Virus record (IMG/VR): IMGVR_UViG_3300023223_001433
Coordinates: 1-36,733 of that record
Strand: one strand, 5' to 3'
Length of the DNA stretch: 36,733 nt
Origin: a virus
The position numbers and the translations under genes are program-made. Below the pieces are notes generated by a model. That model had not been told where the DNA came from, searched no databases, and saw only the letters and a program-made list of their open reading frames with translations. Positions 5,221-15,459 of this stretch are shown here, one piece after another. How positions within the stretch are numbered: position 1 is the stretch's first letter; each line of letters starts with the position of its first letter.

Positions 5221-6804
5221 TTAAAATGGACCCGCCAATCCAGCACCCGAATCAAATAAATTCGTTGATTCCTGTTCGGTCAATAATCGATGGTGGTACG
5301 AGGGTTGATCCAGAAAACAATTGCAAGTGGTTGTTGGAATATTTGCACTATTTCCGACAAAGAATTGTGTTGAATTCCTAAACGGCTTCGTAAATACGCC
5401 TATATTTTCATCCCAAGTTCCTAAATCTGTCCTTACTCTTAAATCACTACCACTGACCTGGAACTCGACGAAATACCAAGTGCCTGTAGCAGGAGAACCT
5501 AAATTATTATTAGTCACACTTCTGAGTCCCCCGCCTGACTCTTCGGCAAAACAAACAAACCTATCGGGAGCTGGTCGATGCCCCACCAACACAGCATTTC
5601 CCGGAGAGTCGTTACCCATGAACGTCATGCTTCCGGCTTCTTTGGCTTGCATGTTGACCCAGATTGCAACGTGGATATCATTGCTGATGGGAAAGAATCT
5701 GTCTGACAAAGTATTATCATACCGCAAGTAACTATTATCTGCCCTGCTGGCCCTCAGTGCCTGTCCATTGATGCCTGTTATATTTGTTGGAGAATTAATT
5801 GCTGCCAGATCCATCATATTAATGACTGAGAAATCTTGACGAATACCTGAGTCTTCCTCAAAGGAATATGCAATTACAAGATCGTCCTGAAGGCTTGCGT
5901 TAGGTCCATCTCCGTCTGTTCGATACTTGAGATCAATAGGATCATAAATATTAACTTGCCGTTCGTTAACAGTTAGCTCTCGGTCAAAGATTATGAGTTC
6001 ATTTAGGAAAAAATAAGCTGTGTCCTCGGTTGTTGGAACTCTCTCTCCTATTTTATATAGCGTTTCCCCTCCTAACGTTGTCATGACCCCGGTCAGCGCA
6101 GTGTTGGTGATCAAGACGCCATTGGTCAGAATGCTTTTGGTTGTGCCGTCCCACAAAACTTCATAGAGATGAAAGTCATTTGTGAAATCTCCAGTCGTAA
6201 AGAATGATGGCTGACTCTCTCCACCAGTCGTATCAATGTTTATGTCTAATTGATCGACTACTGTATTTGTTATAAATATTTGTGCATCACCGGAAGAAGA
6301 TCTAAAGATATTATTCGATTCAGTTCGCAGCACTTGCATATATGCAAAGAAATGCAGAGCTGTGGCCCCGTTTAGGAAGTCTTGCATTCCAACGATACCA
6401 TTAATCGAACTACGACTACCCCTAAATGCAAATAGTGGACCCTGTTGGTTTAAAGAGCTATTATTGAACCATCTGACTACCCCATCTAGCTCTACTGCGG
6501 TCCCATCATTTGTTCCACCAAAATCTGAAAATCCAGTAATGCGTAAACCGTCAACTGTGCTGGTCTCGAATTCTGTTGCACTGGCCCAATACTGTAGGCC
6601 CGCAAGGTTTGTTGGAGAGCCAGGACCAGCAGTGCCAACACCTATAATAGAATCAATATTGGCAACAGGGATTCCCTGAATGTCTGAAGGGTTAAGCACC
6701 CCGTCAATGGTTCCTTGCCAGGCTGCCTTGCAAATAAACACAAGGAGAAACAAGGCCACCAGCACAATAGATCCCGTAATCATTTTTTCGTTTTTGTTGA
6801 TCAT
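5221..6804 (-). CDS. Membrane-anchored LamG/concanavalin-like protein
   Basis: A 527-residue protein with a hydrophobic N-terminal segment at residues 9-26 and a linker (VLNPSDIQGIPVANIDSII). Two beta-sandwich stretches of the LamG/concanavalin type follow. The first is about residues 65-290, with HLYEVLWDGTTKSILTNGV and LNELIIFDRELT. The second is about 310-525, with IAYSFEEDSG, HVAIWVNMQA, WYFVEFQVSG and YHHRLLTEQE. Such domains bind or hydrolyse glycans. The repeated pattern of strand, short sugar-facing loop and FDRxLT-type end supports the fold. It overlaps the upstream spike-like gene by 4 nt (ATGA). A virion receptor-binding or surface-display role is inferred. Confidence 0.7.
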   Translation of the reverse strand: MINKNEKMITGSIVLVALFLLVFICKAAWQGTIDGVLNPSDIQGIPVANIDSIIGVGTAGPGSPTNLAGLQYWASATEFETSTVDGLRITGFSDFGGTNDGTAVELDGVVRWFNNSSLNQQGPLFAFRGSRSSINGIVGMQDFLNGATALHFFAYMQVLRTESNNIFRSSSGDAQIFITNTVVDQLDINIDTTGGESQPSFFTTGDFTNDFHLYEVLWDGTTKSILTNGVLITNTALTGVMTTLGGETLYKIGERVPTTEDTAYFFLNELIIFDRELTVNERQVNIYDPIDLKYRTDGDGPNASLQDDLVIAYSFEEDSGIRQDFSVINMMDLAAINSPTNITGINGQALRASRADNSYLRYDNTLSDRFFPISNDIHVAIWVNMQAKEAGSMTFMGNDSPGNAVLVGHRPAPDRFVCFAEESGGGLRSVTNNNLGSPATGTWYFVEFQVSGSDLRVRTDLGTWDENIGVFTKPFRNSTQFFVGNSANIPTTTCNCFLDQPSYHHRLLTEQESTNLFDSGAGLAGPF

Positions 6805-8087
6805 GGAACAGTAATAGTCGTGAAGTCCCCGATATTGAATTGCACTGTGTTTGCATCAACAGCGATGCCGATTTGCTGTACGATCTCACCGGACCCAGAG
6901 GGAGCAGTGTCGGTTACGTCTCCGGCAATTGTTTCACTGACATACACAATGTTACCGGCAGTCAGGGTAGCGTTGGTTACATCAAAGCGAGCTGCCTGGA
7001 AGAACAACCGGGTATCCGTGATAACGCCATCACTGAAAAGAATAGCATATCCTGGAACAGCCTGAACACCATCGGCCAGGCCATTGTCATAACGGAGAAA
7101 ACCACCATCATTAACAGGGCTCATAATAGCCCCAGCAATAGCAGTTCCATCCAAGACACCATCAAACATAGTGATACCGTCTATGATGAACTGTTGAGCT
7201 CTGGTCGTAGTGATAGGTTCGAAATTACGGAAGTCTGCAAACCTACCTGCATTGATATCGCAATCAGGAAAACTCTCCTCCCTGACAAGCTGCACATCAA
7301 AGAACGTATAATCCTGGGTGGCGGCAGCGTCCTTGCCAAAGGTATTGGTCGTGTCCTCAAAGAGAACATTGCTAAAGACGCCTTTATTTAATGCGATCTC
7401 TGCCGGGTTATCTACAACAAGGAACAAGTTCAATGTGCCCTTGAATCGACAATTCTGAACAGTGAAGTTGTTAGTTGCTTTTCCGTTGTTTCTAAAGAAG
7501 GAGCCCAGGCCATCAAAGGTCAAGTTGGCAACATTGATATTATCTCTGGTGGTGGCCACAGCAGTAAAGGCTATGGAAGCATTATTGGCTTGATTAATAA
7601 TTGTGTTGTCCCTACTGAAACCAACGAGGGACTCACCGCTATTCATAAAGTAGTTATTGGTCAGGGTGTGAGTACCAGGGCAAAAAAGATAAGCAGTATC
7701 ATTGGTGGTGGAAAGGAGCTTCGTGAAAACATCGTCTCCTTCCTCAATTAGGACTACATTCTGGCAGACAATGCCACCAGCAGCAATATTGGTTAACCCA
7801 GATCCGTCCCCGTCCAAGGCAATGTGGTAGGCGATATCTCCTGCCCCATTGGTTGTGAACTTCTCAAACTCTAGGGTCTGTAAACTCTTGTTGGTAGGAA
7901 TACCAGCTACGGCACCCAGGGGGGAAGCAGTTCCCCTTAATCCAATAGACCCATCGGTAAACTGTACGAATTTACCCGCTTCTCTATCATTGAGAGAATT
8001 GGGTAGTTGGCCAAAGGCACCCCAGAAAACAAGGCCCCCTATTAATGAGGCAATTACAAAAGGCAGTTTCTTAGTTAGTTTCTTCAT
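6801..8087 (-). CDS. Beta-helix spike-like protein with signal sequence
   Basis: A 428-residue protein. An N-terminal signal-like segment (MKKLTKKLPFVIASLIGGLVF) is followed by GDGSGLTNIA, a motif often found just before phage fibre domains. Repetitive short strands of right-handed beta-helix character come next (residues about 110-290; examples GTHTLTNNYFMNSGESLVGF and NFTVQNCRFKGTLN). The C-terminal part after about 330 (YDNGLADGVQAVPGYAILF) looks like a separate beta domain. Tail spikes with this build cut or bind capsule polysaccharides. No catalytic residues can be named. The signal-like N-terminus is unusual for a virion protein. Confidence 0.65.
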   Translation of the reverse strand: MKKLTKKLPFVIASLIGGLVFWGAFGQLPNSLNDREAGKFVQFTDGSIGLRGTASPLGAVAGIPTNKSLQTLEFEKFTTNGAGDIAYHIALDGDGSGLTNIAAGGIVCQNVVLIEEGDDVFTKLLSTTNDTAYLFCPGTHTLTNNYFMNSGESLVGFSRDNTIINQANNASIAFTAVATTRDNINVANLTFDGLGSFFRNNGKATNNFTVQNCRFKGTLNLFLVVDNPAEIALNKGVFSNVLFEDTTNTFGKDAAATQDYTFFDVQLVREESFPDCDINAGRFADFRNFEPITTTRAQQFIIDGITMFDGVLDGTAIAGAIMSPVNDGGFLRYDNGLADGVQAVPGYAILFSDGVITDTRLFFQAARFDVTNATLTAGNIVYVSETIAGDVTDTAPSGSGEIVQQIGIAVDANTVQFNIGDFTTITVP

Positions 8088-8133
8088 AGCAGTTATTTAA
8101 GTATAGGTTTAAAATTTTCTCTATTCAAGTTGA

Positions 8134-11100
8134 CTAAATCTCCTTACCAAAGGCCCTTCGAGCCAAATCAATAATTTTTTCATTTAATTCATCCAGTTTT
8201 CGCCTCTTTTGATTCGGGTCCATTTTGGAAATATCTGCATCATAAGTCCTTTTCACCAAGGCCCATTGGGCTCTTAACTGTTTCTCAATCTGCTTTACTC
8301 TGGCCTCTCTGCTCCTAACCGTTCCACCAGAAATAAACTTCAATAACTTTTCTTTTCTTTCCAGTAAATCTCTTTTCTCTTCCTTTGTCGCTGTTTTGAT
8401 ACTTCTATTGAATCCTTTCATCTTTTCGCTTACTTCATAGAACCTGCGTAAGCTCTTCGAATTGCTGGCTCCTCTTGTGCTCAGGAAAGCCCGAAAGAAA
8501 GGCACAACCTCACTGATGTTTTTCTTAGGAAGAGGGGGCTTGGTTTCATCCCTGAACCACCTTAACCCTGAATCGAAGATATCCGTTCCCAACCTTCCAA
8601 GACCAGCAGTGTACCCATAAATCAAATGATCTATCTTGGCAGGAGCTATTCGAACATCTTCAGGCAAAGCATTAGAGATTGCCTTGGCTGACTCGCTAGT
8701 CCAGGGACTAAACTGTTTCTCAACCGGAAGTCCCTCATTAAATGTATTGATAATGTTTTTCTCCCTGAAGAAATCATAGTTGGCCAACACTTCTATGATA
8801 GGAAGAGCAGCAGTAGAAAGCATAAACATCATGGCATCTTCTTTTACGATACCTTTTAATCCTTCTTTTAAGTCCCTCAAGGCTTCTGGGTTTTCTCCCT
8901 CTATCTGATCTAGGACCTGGGTAACTCCATAACCAAACACAAAACCATATCCATGGGGAGATGGTATAGAAACAAATCTCCCTCCAATTTTCATAGGTAG
9001 GATATAGCGCGTGGACTTCTCCCAGTCAGGAAGCTCTTGGTATTCCTTGTCATCTTTCAGAAACCACCAGGCAAGAACCTGCGGCAATGTAATAAGCATT
9101 GCTGTCTTAATGGTTGCACCCAAGGGATCTGTCTTAAAGGTTCTGATAAACTTATCCTTGCCCTGAAGCGTTGCATTAAAGAAAGCCCTGATCTCATTGT
9201 GTTTTCTTCCCTTGATGCCAGCTCTACCGAAATCAATAGTAGATTCACGAGAAGCAAATGCAGCATAAGCATCAGCCTCTTCATCGGTCATGCCTTCAAA
9301 CAAGCCTTTCTTACGAGCTTTGGCGGCAATGCCAACACGAGTAGAGTTCTCAAAGAACTCCGAGGTAGCTGCTAAGAACTCTAAAGGTGAGGTTAGGGTA
9401 TTGCTGGCAATTCGAGAGATAGCACTTTTCCCCAGATTCTTTCTTGCCTGTTCCAGATATTTCCTATCATTGCTTAAAAAGGTAGCCTGGCTTGCTCCTG
9501 AATTTCTGAATCGTTGGTAAGTGTCTTGATTGGCTATTATGTGCAAAGCCCCAACAACCGAATCCACGAAGGGAATGAAGCCAACCTTTGTTTGAATCCC
9601 TGCTTCTATTGTATCCCTGGTAGGGTTCCTTGTAATGAATCCTATCGAAGTAGTTGCGGCAATTCTCAGTACCTTTGCCATGGCCTTCATCCAAGTGATT
9701 TGCAGGTCAGCCACTCCAGCAGGAGATCCTGTTAAAGTATTGTAAAGAAACTGATCCTGAACACGCATATATCTTCTCTTCCCATTAATCACATAGGATA
9801 TAATAGGCTCATCCATTCCATAACGACCTGGCAGATTAAACATTTCTAATATCTCTGACGATGTTTCATCTAAGATCGCTTCTCCCTTCTCGTCTACGAA
9901 GCCTTTCTTTTTCAGGATTCGAGAAAGTTCTTTTATCGTTATGTTGGTAGGTCGTGGACGTGGACCAGGGAGTCTTTCTATGAACTTACCCATGCCTTCT
10001 TGACTAGCAGCAGCATCTAGCGCTCTGTAGATTCTCTGCCTCCCCACTGCTTGAGCGATACTAAAGGTGTTCTGAATCAATGCTTCGAGAGATGGAATTG
10101 TCGCCTCGTTTCTGGTTCCTGTAAATTTAGCAAATGCCTTAGAGTTGGTTCCGGTAAAGGTTCCACCAACAGCATCATCTATGACTCGATGAAACGGAAT
10201 ATAGGCATTAGCAACTAGCTTCATGCGGATAGCTTCCTCGAAAGTAACAACACCTTCTGTTGTTGCAACAGCCAAAAGCCCATCCGTAAACTCAGCAATC
10301 TCTTTTTGAAACTCTATAAATTCTGGGAACGCAATTTCATAGCTCTTAACAGATTCCGTAGCTGCAGCAACCTCCAATTTATCTGGAATTAAATTCCGTG
10401 GAATCAAATCACTCACTTCTCTCTTTGCTTTTAGGTAGACTTCGAAGTGACTGATTAGTTTTTTCTTACGAAGCTTTTTAAAGAGACTACTCAATCCATT
10501 GTTTATCTTTGTTCCAGACAGATCTCTGATTCCATTCTGCACCCAGTTAAATCCCCTATCCTGTGCCCCTCTCTCTATGCGAAGAAGCTTGTATACATCC
10601 TTTGTCATGGTAGGAGTATTGCCTTCATACACATTCCTGGTGAACTGGAGAACTGGATAAAGGTCATCAAGCCAGTTGATAATAAACTCATCAGTCCTGG
10701 TCATATCCCTGTCTCTCTTAGGGTCCCATGCAATCGTAGCACTCATGAAGTCAATAGGATCATAGGCCAGGATTTTCCTGTATTCTGTTCTGGCAAATGC
10801 AATTGCCTCTCTCCACTGTTTGTTCTGAGCCACCGCAAAGTTAAAAGCCTTGTAGAATTGAGGAGCTGCCTGCAATAACCCTGCATCATTATTCAGGTAC
10901 AATCGAAAAAACTCAGCAATGCCCTCTCTTCTTCTCTGTGCATTATCATAACTTGGCCGAGATGTCTTTTGTCCCAATGGAATTAATTCATTATCGTAAT
11001 TATTAATATCATTGAAACCTAACTTCTTCCCCGCACCATGCCCGATCTCATGGGCAATCACCTGCATGTCAAAGGCAAGCTTTGTGCGAATGGTTTCTTC

Positions 11101-14100
11101 TCTGCGCTTAAAGATCCCCAGTGCCTTCTCTCTGAATTTTCCTACTCTGATAGGTATCTCAAATATGCGAGCTAGTTCAGGCACTAGCTCATTGAACCCT
11201 TTTCTTTTTTCGACAACCTTCTCCCTGATCTCTTTTTCTGTGAGAGGTTTTTTCTGTTGGGGTAAAGGAGTAGGGATACTCTCAGGGAAGGCGTCATGAC
11301 CATCCTCTAGGTTTATCTTCCGAGAAGAGCTACCCTCTGTAAACGCATTGGCAATGGCTGCCTCCTTGGTATTGAAGGTTCCTGGAATGCCAATGATTCT
11401 AAATTTTTCCTTACCGCCAATCTGGATAGAGCTAACCTGCTCCTCTAGCTCTGCCAGCCTTTCTGGAGATATTCCTTCGGGTAGTTTTGGCTTAGGCTTC
11501 TTGACTACTTTCTTCTTTATCTTTTCCGGTGGAGAAAACTCAACCACTTGACTCACATCAAAGATCTCTCTGATTCTCTTGATATTATCCCCCTGATTGT
11601 TCATATCAGCAAGTTGAGGAACATTTATAATAACTCCATCATGGCCGGATGCTTCCAATGATTCCCTTGCTTGTCTTAAAAGAGGAATACGTTCTTCGTT
11701 GGCAAAAGGAATATCTCGCCCACCGAATAACTCACGTAACTTTTTATCGCTATCCAGAATAAATGGATTGTCTAGTTGAATGTCTAGCTTCTCCACCTTT
11801 GGCCCAAATCCCTTGGCAACCTTTTCGCTGATAGCGGAGTAGCGAGCTTCTCCCAGTGCGTTTTCCTCTACGCCAGGCGCAAGAACGCCCTCACCTTTTT
11901 TTCTACCAAAGCCACGAAAGGTTTCAATAGAAACAGGTTGGCCTGTATTGAGGCTTCCTCCATCTTCACGGGCAAACACTTCAGGGCCAAGTTCAGCCCT
12001 CTCCTCTACCATGTCTCTTCTCAGTTCCTCTATCTGTTCTTCTGGAACATTGTTTTTCCTGGCCTCTGCAAGTAGTCCTTCAATGTTTCCTGATTGACCC
12101 ACTGTAGCTACAGCACGAACTGGCTTTGTCTCCTCTTGTTCTTTTGGTGAAATTCTTTCCTGTGGTTCTGTAAACTCACGAATGTCTTGTTCAGCGTCTT
12201 CCAGGACTTGCTCTGCTTTCCTTACTTGCTCTGTTGTAGACACAGGATTGCTGGCTACTTCAATAACGTCTGCTCTAGCTATTTCTTTTTCAGCCAGAAC
12301 AATTGCCTTGCCTGCTTCAGAGATATCCTCTGGGTCTGCATCCTCACGTTGAATCAACTCTGTGGCTTTCCCTATTTCCTCTTCTGCCTTTTGGCGAATT
12401 GTTGGAGGATCTTGTTTTGCCTTCTCCTCCCTTTCTGTTTTAACGATACTCCCAACTGGAGCTGGTCCAACAACAGGCTTGCCATCAGACAATTGTTTTA
12501 CTTGTTGTTCTGTAAAGAGCTGTGGTATTCCCACCCCTGCATGAACACTAGCCGAGACTGTTCCAAGCCCTCCCCCAACAAGTGCTCCTTTACGGAAAGC
12601 CTTATTGAGAGTTTTCTGATTTTCTGGCAATGCTAAAGCGTCAACCAGTTCATTCAGGTTTAAATCCTTTGCCCCTTTTTCGTATTGCTTAAACATCTCT
12701 GCAGCAGTCAGTGTCGTTAATTCCTGGTAGTACTCCGTAAATCCTTCAGCAAGAAAGGGAGTTGCAACCCTTCCACTGATTTGACTACCAAGCTGCAGCA
12801 TTCTCTTCAGGAGAACCTTGTTCTTCAGTAAGGAAGAAATGATTATCTTAGTACCTGAACCTTTTACAGTTCGAAGCCCAATCCCCGTAAAGCCCCTGAG
12901 AATTGTTCCAATACCCACCAGTTCCAACCCTGCGTTAAGCGCACCCACAGCAAGTGCTAAATCCTGTGAAGTATTTTTTGGTAAGCCAGAAGATAGAAAT
13001 TGCTCATAGGCTTCCCCGGTTGTCAGGTGAAATGTTTGTTCAGTTGCTCCTAGTGCTGTTCCTGTTTTAAAGCCCAAGCGAACACCCGTTCCTCCACCAG
13101 CAAGGGCACCTAGAACATTCCCAAATCCAAAACCAATAATAGTTCCAGTTGCACCTAGACCAGCAGCTCCCTGAACCCCTCTGACCACAGCCTGTTTTCC
13201 TATGCTTGCAAACAAAGGAATCTGTTCGATTATTCCCTCAACTGCTTCTCTGGGCAGTACTCTTTTCTGCTCAGGGATAAAAGGGAGCTGCAGCTTCAGG
13301 TCGGTAACTTCTCTCTCATGATCCTCCCCATAAAGAACCTCCCTGGCTCTCAGTTTGCTTATCTGGACATTCAGGCTACCCGTTTTGTAATGGGCAGCAA
13401 CGCCCTCTGGAATAGAAAGACCTTCATTGAATCGTTCCTGGTTCAGATCCAAGTTTTCTTCTATGCTCTCCAGTGCGTCCCCAAGAGAAATATTGCCAAT
13501 GTCTCTCTTTAGTCTTTGAGTCTCCAACAAAGACTGTTGCTTCAGTACTTCTGGCTGATCCTTGAAAACTCCTGACTGAACCAAAAGGCGAAGAGCTTTG
13601 TCTGTATTGGCCTGGTTGATCTTCTCCTGCCTCTTTGCAAAGACCTGTTGACGGACCTCAGCCAAAGGCTTCAAACTTGTCCTGGAGATAAATTCAAGAG
13701 CCTCCTTGAATGCTGGTGTTGCCTCTTCCTCATTGAGGTCTCTGCCTGTTCTCCTGATGTGTCCTTCTCTAATGAACCGAGAAGCCGGAACAAGTTCTTC
13801 AGCAATATCAAGGCCAGCTAAGTTCGTAGTAAACTTAAGCTCTGGATTAAAAGTAATGGCCTCACTTTCCGCAGGAGACAAAGGTCGCCTCAAGGAAATA
13901 CTGGGAACTGGCTCCAGGGTTTTTTCCCTTTTCTCCAACTCCTTGGTATTTTCCTCTGTTGCAATTCTTCGACGAGGCAAGTTAGGCGCATCTATAACGT
14001 CTTCAGGGATAGATGGGTCTACAGGACGAGGACCCGTGACAAAACCAGTAGTTGCACGCTTCACCTCCCCTTCATCTGTCAGTACCTCAAAGTCGCTAGA

Positions 14101-14175
14101 TGGTTGTGGAGAGGCGGGTTCCCTTAATGTTCTTTGCTGTAGCTGCCCAAAGAACTCTTTGTTTCCGTTAACCAT
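8134..14175 (-). CDS. Giant polyvalent virion protein (ART, zincin, LPD38-like)
   Basis: A 2013-residue protein with several domains. A charged, coiled N-terminus leads to a Gly/Ala-rich hydrophobic stretch (about residues 330-390) suited to membrane insertion and a Glu/Lys-rich coil (about 590-690). An ADP-ribosyltransferase-like domain spans about 745-880: FRGFGR, ARYSA, LDNPF, GHDGVI and QVVEFSPPEKI match the conserved ART steps. A zincin follows with HEIGH at 1042-1046 and a likely third ligand in GIAEFFRLY. The C-terminal part from about 1230 to 1720 resembles LPD38, ending with FFENSTRVGIAAKARKKG and TLPQVLAWWF. The last 200 residues are charged helices. Such proteins travel in the capsid and enter the cell with the DNA. 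The gene abuts the upstream stop exactly. Confidence 0.8.
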   Translation of the reverse strand: MVNGNKEFFGQLQQRTLREPASPQPSSDFEVLTDEGEVKRATTGFVTGPRPVDPSIPEDVIDAPNLPRRRIATEENTKELEKREKTLEPVPSISLRRPLSPAESEAITFNPELKFTTNLAGLDIAEELVPASRFIREGHIRRTGRDLNEEEATPAFKEALEFISRTSLKPLAEVRQQVFAKRQEKINQANTDKALRLLVQSGVFKDQPEVLKQQSLLETQRLKRDIGNISLGDALESIEENLDLNQERFNEGLSIPEGVAAHYKTGSLNVQISKLRAREVLYGEDHEREVTDLKLQLPFIPEQKRVLPREAVEGIIEQIPLFASIGKQAVVRGVQGAAGLGATGTIIGFGFGNVLGALAGGGTGVRLGFKTGTALGATEQTFHLTTGEAYEQFLSSGLPKNTSQDLALAVGALNAGLELVGIGTILRGFTGIGLRTVKGSGTKIIISSLLKNKVLLKRMLQLGSQISGRVATPFLAEGFTEYYQELTTLTAAEMFKQYEKGAKDLNLNELVDALALPENQKTLNKAFRKGALVGGGLGTVSASVHAGVGIPQLFTEQQVKQLSDGKPVVGPAPVGSIVKTEREEKAKQDPPTIRQKAEEEIGKATELIQREDADPEDISEAGKAIVLAEKEIARADVIEVASNPVSTTEQVRKAEQVLEDAEQDIREFTEPQERISPKEQEETKPVRAVATVGQSGNIEGLLAEARKNNVPEEQIEELRRDMVEERAELGPEVFAREDGGSLNTGQPVSIETFRGFGRKKGEGVLAPGVEENALGEARYSAISEKVAKGFGPKVEKLDIQLDNPFILDSDKKLRELFGGRDIPFANEERIPLLRQARESLEASGHDGVIINVPQLADMNNQGDNIKRIREIFDVSQVVEFSPPEKIKKKVVKKPKPKLPEGISPERLAELEEQVSSIQIGGKEKFRIIGIPGTFNTKEAAIANAFTEGSSSRKINLEDGHDAFPESIPTPLPQQKKPLTEKEIREKVVEKRKGFNELVPELARIFEIPIRVGKFREKALGIFKRREETIRTKLAFDMQVIAHEIGHGAGKKLGFNDINNYDNELIPLGQKTSRPSYDNAQRRREGIAEFFRLYLNNDAGLLQAAPQFYKAFNFAVAQNKQWREAIAFARTEYRKILAYDPIDFMSATIAWDPKRDRDMTRTDEFIINWLDDLYPVLQFTRNVYEGNTPTMTKDVYKLLRIERGAQDRGFNWVQNGIRDLSGTKINNGLSSLFKKLRKKKLISHFEVYLKAKREVSDLIPRNLIPDKLEVAAATESVKSYEIAFPEFIEFQKEIAEFTDGLLAVATTEGVVTFEEAIRMKLVANAYIPFHRVIDDAVGGTFTGTNSKAFAKFTGTRNEATIPSLEALIQNTFSIAQAVGRQRIYRALDAAASQEGMGKFIERLPGPRPRPTNITIKELSRILKKKGFVDEKGEAILDETSSEILEMFNLPGRYGMDEPIISYVINGKRRYMRVQDQFLYNTLTGSPAGVADLQITWMKAMAKVLRIAATTSIGFITRNPTRDTIEAGIQTKVGFIPFVDSVVGALHIIANQDTYQRFRNSGASQATFLSNDRKYLEQARKNLGKSAISRIASNTLTSPLEFLAATSEFFENSTRVGIAAKARKKGLFEGMTDEEADAYAAFASRESTIDFGRAGIKGRKHNEIRAFFNATLQGKDKFIRTFKTDPLGATIKTAMLITLPQVLAWWFLKDDKEYQELPDWEKSTRYILPMKIGGRFVSIPSPHGYGFVFGYGVTQVLDQIEGENPEALRDLKEGLKGIVKEDAMMFMLSTAALPIIEVLANYDFFREKNIINTFNEGLPVEKQFSPWTSESAKAISNALPEDVRIAPAKIDHLIYGYTAGLGRLGTDIFDSGLRWFRDETKPPLPKKNISEVVPFFRAFLSTRGASNSKSLRRFYEVSEKMKGFNRSIKTATKEEKRDLLERKEKLLKFISGGTVRSREARVKQIEKQLRAQWALVKRTYDADISKMDPNQKRRKLDELNEKIIDLARRAFGKEI

Positions 14176-15459
14176 TTATAATTCAAGTTCTGTTTCTGGT
14201 GTAATAAAGGGACGACCTGCTGGACCTCCCTTTTGTCTTTCTGAAATCTTCCTCAACTCAGAGAGGACTTGGATTCTCTGTTTTTTCAGGATACGTAAAT
14301 TCGCCCTATCATCATCGGATTCACCTATTGCTGTCGTGACCTTGGACAGATTTGTCAACAGAGAGGACCTACGAGTTTCTATCTGTGCTGCAGTTTCTAC
14401 AGCAGCCTTTTTAGGAGCTTTTGGTATAATCTCTTCAAACTGTACTTCCCCCTTAGAAGAAGTACTAAGTTTAAACTCCCTACCGGTTTCTTTTGTGATT
14501 TCATTAATGCCCTTTATGCCAATACCAATTTTCTCCAGCGTTGTAAGCTCTTCTCCTTTTGGCAGTCCAAATGTGGCTCTGCCTTGTGCATCAAATTCCT
14601 CTAACACAAGACCTCTTTCTTGAGCCCTGAAAGCTTTTGCTTCTTCACTTTCCTCCAACCGCCTCTGCTTTTCCTGAGTAAGAATATCTTCTTTGGCAAC
14701 CTCTCTACCAATGTCTTCGCGGAAGCGAGCCTCAGGACCAAGTTCTGTTCTGCGCTGTGTCTCTCTGGCAGCAGTTAAACCTGTCTCTGTTTGAATTCCA
14801 GCAGTCTCAGTCTCAATCTGTTGTAATCGTCCAGCCTCTCGCTGTTCCTTAATCCCTCTTAGTTGTTTCTCAATCCTGCCCCTTTGCTTCACGGCACTAG
14901 GATCAGCAGCTCCACCCAACTGAGTGAGCCTTCGTTGTAATCTTTCTTCCTCCCCGGTTGCGACAGGAGAAACCTCCCCTGCTTCTCGGGCTCCCTTGAT
15001 TCTCCTTCCCCCGCCTCTACCTCCCCTGCCCTTTGCTCCACTGACGGAAAAGCTGGGAAGTAACGATGGTCGAATATCACCAGAGACTCTGCCGGCCTCT
15101 GTTCTGGATGGCTCCACTGACTCTGTAATGGCCCTGGGCGCATCAATCCTTTCCAGGGCAAGCCTCTCTTCCCTTCTTCTGGCAAATTGTCGGGAGGGGG
15201 TTTCTCCAGGTGATATCCGTCCTGCAGCACGACGATCCAAGGCACTTACACCCAGTCCAGACAGCACTCCTTGGGAGACCTTGGGCTTGGCCTGCCTGAT
15301 AGGTCTTGGTGCTGGTGTAGGTCCTGAGATCTCGACACCTCTTAAATTCTCTGTCCCTCTGGATTCCCTGATTCTCCGGGATCGCTCCGCAATGGCAGCA
15401 CCCCCAGTGATTCTTGATCCTCCTATTCTGCGCTTTTTGGGTCTGATTATATCAACCAT
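14176..15459 (-). CDS. Arg-rich internal virion protein candidate
   Basis: A 427-residue protein, strongly basic and Gly/Arg-rich in its first 150 residues (IRPKKRRIGGSRITGG, GRGGGRRIKG), then a Glu/Arg-rich coiled region (about 170-300) and a helical tail. I recognise no fold. The basic, disordered N-terminus could bind packaged DNA. It is translated immediately before the giant polyvalent protein, with the stop and next start adjacent, so both are probably internal or ejected virion components. That pairing is inference from gene order. The overlap with the preceding gene is 8 nt. Confidence 0.55.
   Translation of the reverse strand: MVDIIRPKKRRIGGSRITGGAAIAERSRRIRESRGTENLRGVEISGPTPAPRPIRQAKPKVSQGVLSGLGVSALDRRAAGRISPGETPSRQFARRREERLALERIDAPRAITESVEPSRTEAGRVSGDIRPSLLPSFSVSGAKGRGGRGGGRRIKGAREAGEVSPVATGEEERLQRRLTQLGGAADPSAVKQRGRIEKQLRGIKEQREAGRLQQIETETAGIQTETGLTAARETQRRTELGPEARFREDIGREVAKEDILTQEKQRRLEESEEAKAFRAQERGLVLEEFDAQGRATFGLPKGEELTTLEKIGIGIKGINEITKETGREFKLSTSSKGEVQFEEIIPKAPKKAAVETAAQIETRRSSLLTNLSKVTTAIGESDDDRANLRILKKQRIQVLSELRKISERQKGGPAGRPFITPETELEL

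Noticed and set aside
8134-14175. Many opposite-strand open frames inside the giant gene
   Set aside because: They shadow a long, well-supported reading frame, lack ribosome sites and have no domain character.
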